Shown here one piece after another: positions 10,214-20,138 of a stretch of 43,354 bases of DNA. This DNA is from Chromera velia (lineage: Eukaryota > Sar > Chromeraceae). The DNA is taken from NCBI GenBank assembly GCA_018398765.1, contig JAHBMJ010000647.1:1-43354 (forward strand), in the 5' to 3' direction. The notes beneath the pieces were generated by a model. That model made no database searches and had not been told where the DNA came from. It saw only the letters and a program-made list of their open reading frames with translations. Positions within the stretch are counted from its first letter, which is position 1. Each line of letters begins with the position of its first letter. A program made the translations under genes and the position numbers.

Positions 10214-12420
10214 TGATGATTGAAAGTTAAACTTAAATCCTAGCGAGTCGGATGCCAAATCCCAAACCAGTAACAACCTAGAGCACACCGCATGCTGGGG
10301 GCAAATGAAGTGCTTTTTGCCCCCCTTTCTGCATAGGAGACCGGCGCTTTTCTACAAAAAACTCGTTCTCATAATTGGTAAGGAGTTAAAAGCTGAAAAT
10401 TTGTGTAAAAAGACGTTGTAACGATAGAAAAAGAACTACAGAACAGATTTTTTATATCATTTCTAGAAAGATAGGCTGCCATACAAATTTTGTAAGTTTC
10501 ATACCGTTTTTTTTACTATTCAAAACCGTTAAAAAATGGCCTGAAAATCAAAAAATTGTATGACAGCCTATGTTTCTAGAAATGATATAAAAAATCTGTT
10601 TCATAGTTCTTTTTCTATTGTTACAACATCTTCTTATACAAAGTTTCAGGTTTTAAATCCTTACTAATTATGAGAACGAGTTTTTTGCGGAAATGCCCCG
10701 CTTTAGGGGGGCAAAAAGCATCCTACTCGCCCCCGGCATACGACATTCATGAGGAGGGGGGTGGGGTGAGGAAGCTTGCATGCCAATTGGATCGATTCCT
10801 AGATTGATTCGCCTCAACTTGCTTAATCAACAGAATAAACCTTTTTGACACACTTGGCTAGCGCTTTAAAACCGCTTCAAGTTAAGTTTTAGGCACGGTT
10901 ATGCACAACAGTAACACCATTTCCTTCATTTTCTTCTCATTATCTGAATTAAGTGCCCCTCCCTATTGTACCCGCAATGCGCTGTGCGATCTGTATTCTT
11001 ATATCAATTTGCGTTCTTTTTTTTGCAATTTTGTACAGATTTTTTAGCCTGCTTTGCTCCCTTTCTGAGTCTTTACATTCCGTTAGGGCATGATTGAACG
11101 TCATCTTTGATTATACGTGCCTAGGATCACATGCAAGGGGAACATTATCAAACATTTATTGCACAGCTGTTCCGGTTGTCAGTAGGTTCTAATACCGTTC
11201 AATCTATTTATATCCCCCTTATGAAAGCCTTAAGAAGTGTACAGAAGCCTGCAGAGGATTGCAAAAGACTGTTTGGCAGAGGTTCAACACTACGTTTAAC
11301 AGTGCACTCTATCATTTTACTTCTTAAATATCATTTCCTTTCATTCAGAAGGTGTATGACCAAACGCTGTCTAGCTGGTCGGATTTTCAGATTAGAAAAG
11401 TCTTAGAGAGAGATTTGTAATTAAGGCGGGGAAAAATTCTATTTCTGTCTCTAACGTTTTTAGTTTTTTCTTTTAACCACGCAGTCAGACAGCTAAACAC
11501 CCTCCATGATCTTTTTTAATTGCTACTCTTTTCCTTCTGCTTTTGCCTTTCCTTTTATACTTGTTCCCTTGAGCCACCGTGTTTGGCAATGGGGGCTACA
11601 AAAGGAAGCAATCTAATGGAACAGCCTGCCGTTTTACTATCTGAACGAAGAGTTCACATGAGCCAGCTAAGCACTCATTCCACACTGCCCGGAGTAAAGC
11701 ACAGTCAATCGATTTGATGCATTAGACCGCATTGGACGAAGCCCCCATTAATCAACTTATCAAGTAGAGAACTGAATGGTTCAAGAGAGAGAGATAGAAA
11801 GAGAGAGAAGAGAAGGGGAAACAAAAGAGTGATGAGAGAGACCAAAACAACATCGAAGAAAATATAACTGTAATACATTGAGGCAAACAACATCTGTCTT
11901 TCTCAGTAGAATCATTTCTAGTCCATATAGTATGACTGGCAGCTAGAGGGCTTTGAACAAAGTAATTTTAGAGAAAGGAGAAATAAAATCAAGAGAAGAA
12001 CTAGAGAGTGCTAAACATAGCCCCCAATACCTTTTTTGCCGCCTGAATGTGGGCTTCGACTATCTTGCTAAGGTCCCTATCCCAAATTAATTTAAAACCC
12101 AGTTGCTCACATACTTATATTCAAATTACTTAGCGCTTCCACTAGTCTGCCTTCATATAAAGAAAAGGGATCCGGGGCACAAGGTCAGGATGGGGAGAGA
12201 AGAGACGCATGACTTTTTTCTTTTTTAAATTCACCTTCAAACTATGTTCTTTATAAGGAGAGGCGTTTCTGAAAGTCTGAAGCACTGTAAGCAAAGTTAA
12301 GGTCGTCAGCGTGTCCAATTATACTTTCGATCTATAGAATCACTTTAGTAACTTTTCAAAGTTTGGCTCAGTATATATATTCAAAAGGCCTCTTTATGAA
12401 ACTCTATGTTCAAAATCGGT
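10214..12420 (-). mobile_element. LINE (non-LTR retrotransposon), 5'-truncated and decayed
   Basis: Read on the minus strand it shows an RT palm motif GHADDLNF (codons for HADD at 12302-12313), then the thumb-like segments WDRDLSK and AHIQAAKKVLGAM (about 12020-12090), a C-terminal Cys-rich region and a tail with TCATCAT ending near 10214. Its 3' 1.4 kb matches the plus-strand copy at 27126-28009 over long stretches, for example GCTAGCGCTTTAAAA at 10857-10871 versus its complement at 27805-27819. Many stops and frameshifts interrupt it. The upper limit (about 12420) is where protein similarity fades. A MITE is inserted within its 3' region. Confidence 0.78.
10294..10735. mobile_element. Foldback MITE with about 190-bp inverted arms
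   Basis: Left arm 10294 to about 10486 and right arm about 10546 to 10735 are inverted copies: ACTCGTTCTCATAATT at 10361-10376 matches AATTATGAGAACGAGT at 10666-10681, and ATATCATTTCTAGAAA at 10454-10469 matches its complement near 10573-10588. The ends are C/G-rich (GGGGGC ... GCCCCC). It is flanked by GCAT on both sides (10290-10293, 10736-10739), a possible 4-bp target duplication. It has no coding capacity. Sequence on either side continues as LINE, matching the uninterrupted copy at 27890-27990, so it inserted into the LINE. Confidence 0.82.
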
Positions 12421-14396
12421 TATATAACATCTGAAAACTTGGAATATACAAACTTTGCATGATCATTCATGCTAAATTCGGCCAGTAGAACAGATGTACG
12501 CGATATGTGCGCACGTGTCCGCCATATATATAACATCTACTGCATGATTGATAAACCTTGGTCTAGGCCTTCACCAGCTCCAGTATATTACTCAGTCTGT
12601 ATTTTTGTGCATGTGATGTTCAAGTATACTGCTGCCTGGTCCGGTGGGTCCGCTGTTTGAGTGAACAGCCGATAAGTCATTCACCTATACTAGCCTATAT
12701 AAAATGGGTGTCGTTCTGTAAAAACAACACTGTTACGACAGTTTTATAGATATAATACTGATTATGATATTAAAGTTATACAAACTGTGACTTAAACTAT
12801 CTAGCAACTATATAGTTAAAAGATCGATATCCTATAAAAAAGTTAATAGAAAGTACAAAACACTGTATATGTAGAGAAATAAGTAATTTAATGTGAGTAA
12901 TCACCTACAAATTGAATCACCAGCTTTTAAGATTTAATAATGATTTGATATATTTCTAGATATGTATTCTTAGTAGATGCATTCTTCTTGGTAGACATAT
13001 ATTCTATTATATATTTTTGTCTCACCCTAGGAGGCAGAGAGGAAGAAAGAGAGAAGGGTGGTCAGGAAAGGGAAGGTGACCGTCACGGGGGCGTTCTAAT
13101 GCCCTCTCTGCATCTGAACCTTGCAAGTGAGTAGGGATACCGAGTATATCAATGGAAAGCATGCAAAGACAGCCCGATTCCCCAGCCCACCCTGAAGAGG
13201 AAGAAAGAAAGAGAAGTGAGAGGCAGTATGGTGTTAGGGTGTAAAGTGAAAAAGATTTTAGACCGAGTTATTTGCGGAAGAGGGCACCGCTATCAGGTGA
13301 AATAGGTTGGATAGAAGACCCTCACCTGGGAGTCAGCAGCTTTGATGAAGAAGCATGCCTCTCCAGAGATTGAAACTTTTGATTTGAAGTATTGATTAAG
13401 GCAGTATAGCATGCTAAGTAGCATGGCATCCTAGAAAATAATAACTTTTCCCTGTCTAACGTTAGAAATATCCAGCTAGGTCTGGATACGGATGACGATG
13501 GCGCATCATAGTCATAGTCCTGGGTCTGATCGCTATAAGTTTGCATAAGGCCTTTACTATGTATTGAATTTTAAACCGGTGTTAATTGTTCTTTTTGAAA
13601 TACAGACAAAAGATTTGTAAGATCAAATTCACAGGTGGGGCTGACTCCACCAGGAATATCATCAATCATTGAATCAAACAGCCAATCAATCATTTTTACT
13701 CATCTCGCGCAATATTACAAGTTGACCTCAAAAACTGATACTCAGTTGAGCGGTGTTTAATTGAGCAGTCCTTTTATATATATGAGCCATTGACTTGCTG
13801 CTGCTCAAGTGACTCAAGTCATATGTCAGAAAGTGGATGCCAGCTAGGGATGCCAGATAGACTGAGACAGGCTGCTGTGAGACAGTATGAGTAGCTGTAA
13901 TAGTGGTGGGAGCCACTTCTTTTTATTGATGACAATTTCACAGTATACACACCCATCTAGATTACAACCAAAAAATTAGAGGCAATACAAGTGTATGCAG
14001 GATGCAGGAGAGAGGACGATAATAAGTACCAGAACCATACAGAAACAGCCAAGCCTTCCAAATAGGTAGCACGGCAGTAACGTCACGTACAAAAACAGAC
14101 CAGGTAAGTACATGCAAAGATCCATGGAGGCATGATACAAAAATTGGACTTCACGATCAAATGGAAGCATGTAAAAAATGGATTCACGCGCATCGCTACC
14201 ATCGCATCGAGTTCAAAAATAGGGAAACTGTTTTTGATGAAAGGTATACACGCATAAGCGCAGTTGCGGACCCATAAATCGCTTCCCAATCACGTACCTC
14301 CATTTATAGTTGCATGAAAGCCATGAAAAAGAAAGATGCATGCGCTATCATACACTACGGCATAAAGTAGATGCTCCAGGAGTGTAGTCGCAATCG
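12421..14396. other. AT-rich intergenic DNA with one GC-rich exon-like island
   Basis: No gene can be supported. Most of it is AT-rich. At 13031-13099 a GC/purine-rich island follows CTCACCCTAG and reads 22 codons to a TAA, like an orphan last exon. A purine-rich patch follows at 13190-13240. The copia target site ATGCC is at 14397-14401. Confidence 0.5.
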
Positions 14397-14401
14397 ATGC
14401 C

Positions 14402-14618
14402 AGTTAGTTAATTTCGCTTTCCTAAGCAGTCTCTCTTAGAGTCTTTACGGGGCCACTAGAAATTGGCAGTTATTTTCGGCAGTGTGATTATTCTTTTTCT
14501 GGTGGTTTCGATCAATAGATTGCATTACATAATATGAAGAGACTCTTGTCATTCCTTTTCCGTAGTCAACTATACGTATGGTTCTAAAGCTCACTAGAAC
14601 CTAGCGTCTAGAAGAATT
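14402..14618 (+). repeat. 5' LTR of copia element
   Basis: It starts AGTTAGTTAATTTCGC and ends CTAGAAGAATT. The boundary is fixed by comparison with the 3' LTR and by the ATGCC duplication immediately before it. It would carry the promoter for the element RNA. Confidence 0.93.
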
Positions 14619-14762
14619 GTGGTCAACTAGCCGTAAGTGCCACTGTCACTTTTCTGAGATATTTTCTGAAGTCTTTTGAGAATGTCTGCTGAAATCAAAT
14701 TTGTCCCGATCACGAGTTCTTGTCCTTCTCAGATCTTTCGTTACGCTTCGGCAAAAGACTGA

Positions 14763-15848
14763 GTGAAGGCAATAAAGAAATGGGTCAAAGATCTTGCAAG
14801 TCTTACTTTCCTTTCTACCATCCATTCTACTCTCCAATTCGCTGCGCATGGAGATGACCTTCTGATCGAGCGTCTCAAAGAAATAGAAAAATCTGCTAAT
14901 CCTCTGCCAGTTCTGATAGTAGAGGAACCGGCAGACAAGAAGAAAAAGGCCGAAGATATCAAAAAGCTGAAAGAGGAGATCGATGTGAAAATCATCTCTT
15001 CTCTCCTCTCCAAATATGGCCTCAGAGATGCAGAGCTCAAGCTCTCAGTCAGATGGGGGGTGATGTTTTTCTCCCTCCTTGCCGGAAAGGGCTTCTCCCT
15101 CTTTAATCTCCTAAACCTTTTCAGCTGCCTCACCAGGGAGACAGAAAACTTATCTATCACCTTTAATGATGAACTCATGGTCGACTTTTTCCTTGAAGGA
15201 ACAGACACCCAGACAAGAAACTGGCTGTCAACGGAGACGACTAAGGAGGGGAGCAGAAATATGAAAGTGACAAAAGATTGGAAAACCCTCCGTGTCTTCT
15301 TTCTTGAGTGGCTTAAAAAACAGCTCCCCGGCAACCTGAAAAGAAAGACCGATCCCCGTCTTACCTTCAAGAATTACTTGAAGTGGGTGGAGCAGTTGAA
15401 AGGAAAGATGGAAAGTTTCCTTTTTACTGTCTCTTCTTCACCCGCACAGAAGAAGGGAAACAGCAAGGGGAGTAGGGGTGGTGGGGTAGACCCAGCAACA
15501 ATGATTGGGTTGGATGAGAACACGGAGACGGCTCGGTCTACCAAACCAAGTAAGAACGTGATGAGATCCGCACGTCGCAAAGTGCGCTGTCTCATGCAGA
15601 CGTACCAAAATATGACATAGGGAAACAAACAGTCTGCCTCCAGGGGTCCGCCCTCCACCGGGCAACCCTGGTCGAGACAGAACAACCACCACAACCAGTA
15701 GAAGCAGCAGCAGCAGCAGCAGACAGGTCATGGAGGACAGGGACAGTCCTTTAGGGCCAAACTAGCTGCGCTCCTCTCTGAATTTGACGGTAAGCACGAT
15801 GAAGGCCAAGGACAGACAGCACCCCCAACCGCAGAATCTATCGAGTCG
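14763..15848 (+). pseudogene. copia gag region with two internal TAG codons
   Basis: A long helical, Lys/Glu-rich product without sequence hallmarks beyond the aromatic GTDTQTRNWL and WKTLRVFFLEWLKKQLPG segments, typical of capsid helices. The frame continues past TAG 15618-15620 and TAG 15699-15701 straight into the protease part. The second TAG is flanked by Gln codons (a CAG run follows at 15705-15722), so it is most simply a former CAG. No clean zinc knuckle is visible. The first ATG in frame after the LTR was not pinned down; 14763 is where the open frame becomes continuous. Confidence 0.65.
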
Positions 15849-16634
15849 GTGGACTTGAGCAAGTACAATCATAATGAGCTTAGCCTGATGGCTGACGAGC
15901 TCAACAAACGAATTGTGGAGGCAGTAGGGTACTTTGATGTCACTCAACATCGCGAGTCGGTGCAGGCTGCGCGCATGTGCCGTGCCGTGCCGGCCAGCGA
16001 TGATGACGAGCCCCCCAGTGACGCCAATGACGATGCCGTCTCCTTCATCTCGTGTGACGATCTAGACAATCGCGCATCTTTCTGCTCGCTCGATGACTTT
16101 GAGTGGGAAGAAGAGCGATCAGCAATAATCAGGGAGGTGGGGGAGAAGGCGTTTACTGTGCAGGTGGGGAAACAAGTGGTTGCATCGGGGGAGACGGTTG
16201 CAGAACTTGACTCCCAGTGCACGTTCTCGATTTTCTCCAGATCGAAAGTGCGCGTCATCAACAAATGGCCCTGCGTATTTCGGTACGTAGAGGTCTTCGG
16301 ATACAGGTCCGAGGCAGTCACCACCTCCAGGGGTTTGTGTTGTCTCCAGTATCTATCTCCAGGGGGGGAGGGGACTGTTTCCGTGGTGCAGATTGGGAAC
16401 ATCACGGACAGTCCGGAAGCTGACCTCCTGATCCATGCGGGGGTGGTCGATCGGTTTGATAGGACTGCGGTTGTGAGGAGCGCAGGTGGAAAGTTTATGC
16501 GCGTGGGTCTGCAACGAGAATTTGATCTACAAGGGGTGTACCCTTTCCGAGCAGCGACGGTGGTGAAGGCCCTTTCGGTCAGCCAGGTGGCAGGGGGGGT
16601 CCCTGTATGCGATGTGCTTGCAAATAAGCAGTGA
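15849..16634 (+). pseudogene. copia protease region
   Basis: An acidic linker (about 15990-16110) precedes a beta-rich segment with VASGETVAELDSQCTFSIFS (about 16186-16245). Its placement between gag and integrase and the hydrophobic-D-S pattern fit the retropepsin active site, but Gln follows D-S where Gly is expected. It then reads as alternating strands to TGA 16632-16634. As written it would not be an active protease. The frame is shared with gag upstream and integrase downstream. Confidence 0.6.
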
Positions 16635-18108
16635 GCTATGCATGCACCCTCTGTCTGTATGCTCTTTTCTGTGTTGATCAGATTTAGTTCCCATGCTTGC
16701 ATTGAGTGTTTTCTGTATGTGTATGAATAGGAGTTTGATTCTGCTTGGGTTGGTTCCCTACAGAATCCTCCCGCACACGGGGATTCACTGAACACCACCC
16801 TAGACAACGACTCCCTCTCCTCTTTTAAAGGCAAATAGGGGATAGCCATATATTCCTCGATTTCTCGTCTTTTTGTTTCAAACCCTCTTCCTCCTTCTGT
16901 TCTTTTTCGTGTGCTGCATCAACATATTCATTTTGGTCATGTTTCTCTTCCTCGTTTGAGTGCAAGCTTGAAGGAGCAAAAGGCTCTCTACCAGCACGTT
17001 TTGTCAATTCCTCGTGTATAGCTTGAGTCTGCTTTGAAATGGTGTCCATCCTACTGTCTAGTAAACGGAACTCATCACTCTGCACCTTGTTCTGAGTTTC
17101 GTGGTCTTCTTTCCTGGTTGGATGAAGTGTGCGCTGATGTTTTCGAAGTCAGCCAGATTGATTCTGATTTGGGAAAGAAGATTTCTCTTTTGGGTTTTTG
17201 GTATGTGTTCGTGATGAGAGATGCAAAGGCAGGGGTAGTGTTGACACGTACAATAAAGAAAAGAACCGTTACGGACACCGGTCCTCTCTCTGCTGTGTAT
17301 GAATGGATTGATAAGTACGAGCTTATGAAATGATTTGTGTCAGACAACACAGATCAGTTGTGTGAAAGTAAAGTGAAAGCAATGTTAGGAGGAAGGGGGA
17401 TGCATGTTCGCCCCCGACCTCCTGACTCATCAATGGGGCCTGCAGAGCGATGGGTAAGAACGGCACGTGCTGGTCTGAGATCGATGATCTATACATGGAA
17501 GTTGCCTCTCGAATTTTTTCCGTGTATGCTACGGGCCGTTGAGTGTTGAATTTCATACAATCGCACCGCGCCTGCTGAGACTGGCCGCTCTCCTTTGCGT
17601 TCTGCTTTGGGTGTCCGGCCTGACACCTCAACCATGCCTGGAGACCCTGTTGTGTTTGTGCCTCCCTTTCACAAGAAAGTTCAGAATTCGCTTCGTCCCC
17701 CAGGAAAGGTAGGCATCTTCTTCTCTATTGTCTCTCCATCCGAGTGGCAGTTAGTGGAATAGGATGCTCTTTGGGGTGATTGGTCGAGGGTCGTGCACGT
17801 TTATCCGATGAAGCATAGTGTGAAGGCTTGCTCTCCTAGTGTCCTTCTCTCTTTGGGTTTGGTTGATCACATAGGGGAGTGGCTTTTGCCTGAACGCCGG
17901 CCTCGGTCAGAAGTCGGGGGGGGGGATGAGAAGAAAGTTGACTGGGTCGGCGGGGGGCATAGGCCGGAAGAGAAAGAAACCGAAAGCAAAAACCTTCTTT
18001 CTTCCTCTTCTTCCTCTTCTTCTGCATCCTCCTCTTCTTCTTCTGCCCCGTCTTCTTTCCCTGAAGTCTTGTACGGAGAACCAGTCGAATTGGATGATCT
18101 GCCAGAAG
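16635..18108 (+). pseudogene. copia integrase with six internal stops
   Basis: In the same frame as gag and protease. An HHCC-like zinc site (HQHIHFGHVSLPRL, then CPSYC) starts near 16905; the core shows D in the VFEVSQID region, FVSDNTDQ (second D, about 17340) and GPAERWVRTA (E, about 33 residues later), then ISYNRTA. Stops: TAG 16728, TAG 16836, TAG 17019, TGA 17331, TGA 17547, TAG 17760 (first bases). At 17331 and 17547 a Trp would fit the surrounding motif. A Ser-rich linker (about 17995-18060) leads to RT. No frameshift until about 18110. Confidence 0.75.
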
Positions 18109-19318
18109 AGAAGGCAAACCAGTCAGTCTGTAGATTTTGCTTTCATGAAAGCCATAGAACGTTTCGATGCACTCAGCAAAAGAAAGAAAAGAATGAAGAT
18201 CCTGAGCTTTCTTTTCCATTTCCGATACAGAGAAACTGTCAGGTAAGAATCAGATCCCTGTTTCTCCATCGGATCCTGCAGTCCAGGGGGGGAAGTTTGA
18301 TGAAGCAATGGAAAGAGAGCTGAACAAACTTGAAAAGTTTTTGGTCCTCAAAGAGACAGACGGAGAAAAAGACGACGTGTCCGCTTCCTTATCTTCTCCT
18401 GTGATTAACATTTCTTCTCTCACGTCTGCTGTTTGTTCCATCTTTCTTTTGTGTCGTTGGGTGTTCACTTGGAAGTTGAAGGACGGGAAAAGAATCCCAA
18501 AAGCTCGTCTTATCTGCATGGGGCATTCAGGAAGGGATCATCGCAATTGTGACACATATTCAGGCACACTTTGATCTTTTGTCTGGTAAAGAATTGGGCA
18601 ATGGCAATCACGGATGTTACGTGTGCCTTTCTTCAGACGCCAATTGTCGGTTCTGCTGCCTCTTCTGTGCATGTGAAGCTGCCTTCATTGTTTCTAAAGG
18701 GGAAGCGGTGGTCTTTCGTTGCAGGGGGGGTGTATGGCTTGAGAAAGGCATTGTACGGACTGAAAGATGCTCCGCACATCTTCATGCAATGGCTGAAGAA
18801 AGTGCTTTTCCGTCTCTTTTCTTTTTTTGAGTGCATGTGTTGAGTTCATTTTGATCCAAACTTGTTCTCCCATTTCTTCTCCCATCCGTTCGTCAGATGA
18901 AAAGTCATGGGCTGACATTGAGCAGGCAGACATCACCGCAGCATGTCAGATGCATGTTGATGATTTGTTTTTACTTGCACTTGATCTATTGGATTTGTTG
19001 AAGCTGTTTAGGAAGAATGTGGAGTATGAAGATCCAGAGCTGATTGGAGCAGAGAAGAAGAAAGTGGTTGGTCTTGAGATGGCACATAACAGACAGAAGG
19101 GAGAAATAACTCAAGGACAAATGAGTTATGTCAGCATAGAGTCTCTTCCCGAGCTGAAGAGAAGCTGTAAGCTCGAGAAAGTAGACTTCGAGAAGCCAGA
19201 AGAGAAAGAAGTAGATATGAGACTAGAAAGAATTTTCTGCTCATTGTTAGGGATGCTGGGATGGCTGTGCAAAACCCGTTTTGATCTTTCTTTTGCTTTT
19301 TCACAGTTGTCTTGCTAG
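18109..19318 (+). pseudogene. copia reverse transcriptase, several frameshifts
   Basis: Recognisable RT blocks in order: RWVFTWKLKDGKRIPKARLI (about 18457-18516), AITDVTCAFLQTP (about 18601-18640), GLRKALYGLKDAPHIFMQWL (about 18736-18795) and the catalytic palm MHVDDLFLLA (about 18950-18980), then LGWLCKTRFDLSFAFSQL. The active site reads HVDD where copia elements usually have YVDD. The blocks lie in at least three frames, with breaks near 18120, 18246, 18570 and 18830. The enzyme would copy the element RNA into DNA. Confidence 0.85.
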
Positions 19319-19363
19319 TCTTCTTATCCCTCTCCCTGTCTTCTTTACACCCTTTCAACCGTT

Positions 19364-19897
19364 TTGTTTTTGGCTGTTGAAAAGGAACGCAAGCTTGTGT
19401 TTCTTGCTGTTTGTCTGCCTGAACTGCGTTTGTTCGTCGATACTGCTTATTGTGATCAACTGTGCGAAGCGAGAAGTGGGTATGTTTTTCAGCTTGCCAA
19501 TGCAGACTGGCCGTTGACGTGTCGAGCAAATTTGACAGACTGGGCAAGCCACAGAGAGAAGAGACTCATGCGTTCCACCGCTGGAGCAGAACTGTTTGCT
19601 CTCTGTCAGGGTGTATTGAGAATGCCTTTGCTTTTAAGGATTGCTTGTATGCTTTTTGGAAAGGTGAAGGTGCGTGTTCTGACAGACAGTGCAGTGCTGG
19701 TTGAGCAGCTCAAAAATAGAGTCTGCAAGAAAGAGCCAACCTTGCAGGGTCGTTTGCTTTTTATGTTATAAGAGTTGGAGGCAGTGGGGGCTTCCTTTGA
19801 GTACGTTGATGGAGCTGTGAGTCAGATGGCGGATTGCTTTACAAAATGGAAGGATCCTGATATGGTGTGGCCGAAACCAATGAATGCCGCTTATTGA
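19364..19897 (+). pseudogene. copia RNase H
   Basis: Blocks LFVDTAYCDQL, SGYVFQLANADWPL, MRSTAGAELFALCQG, RVLTDSAVLVEQL and YVDGAVSQMADCFTKW match the copia RNase H order, including the acidic residues D, E and D of the active site. A TAA at 19769-19771 breaks the frame near the end; a Gln codon CAA would differ by one transition. The terminal TGA at 19895-19897 is followed closely by the polypurine tract. Confidence 0.78.
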
Positions 19898-19908
19898 GTA
19901 TGCGCGTC

Positions 19909-19916
19909 AAGGGGGG
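19909..19916 (+). other. Polypurine tract AAGGGGGG
   Basis: It lies directly before the 3' LTR at the position where plus-strand DNA synthesis is primed in LTR retrotransposons. Confidence 0.8.
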
Positions 19917-20133
19917 AGTTAGTTAATTTTGCTTTCCCGGGCAGTCTCTCTTAGAGTCTTTACGGGGCCACTAGAAATTGACAGTTATTTTCAGCAGTGT
20001 GATTATTCTTTTTTTGGCGGTTTCGATCAATAGATTGCATTGCATAATATGAAGAGACTCTTGTCATTCCTTTTCCGTAGTCAACTATACGTATGGTTCT
20101 AAAGCTCACTAAAACCTAGCGTCTAGAAGAATT
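19917..20133 (+). repeat. 3' LTR of copia element
   Basis: Same length as the 5' LTR (217 bp) and 95 percent identical. It is followed by ATGCC at 20134-20138, the target duplication. All ten differences from the 5' LTR are C/T or A/G changes. Confidence 0.93.
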
Positions 20134-20138
20134 ATGCC

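Larger units (their letters stand above)
14402..20133 (+). mobile_element. Complete but inactive Ty1/copia LTR retrotransposon (5,732 bp)
   Basis: Two 217-bp LTRs (14402-14618, 19917-20133) enclose gag, protease, integrase, RT and RNase H in that order; integrase before RT defines Ty1/copia. A 5-bp target duplication ATGCC flanks the element exactly (14397-14401 and 20134-20138). A polypurine tract AAGGGGGG abuts the 3' LTR. LTRs differ at ten of 217 positions, all transitions. The gag-to-integrase part is one reading frame with nine internal stops and no frameshift; the RT part has several frameshifts. The LTR ends are AG...TT instead of TG...CA. Confidence 0.93.

Noticed and set aside
11131-11406. 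91-residue plus-strand open frame
   Set aside because: It is antisense to the minus-strand LINE copy, as shown by its match to the plus-strand copy at 27290-27600.
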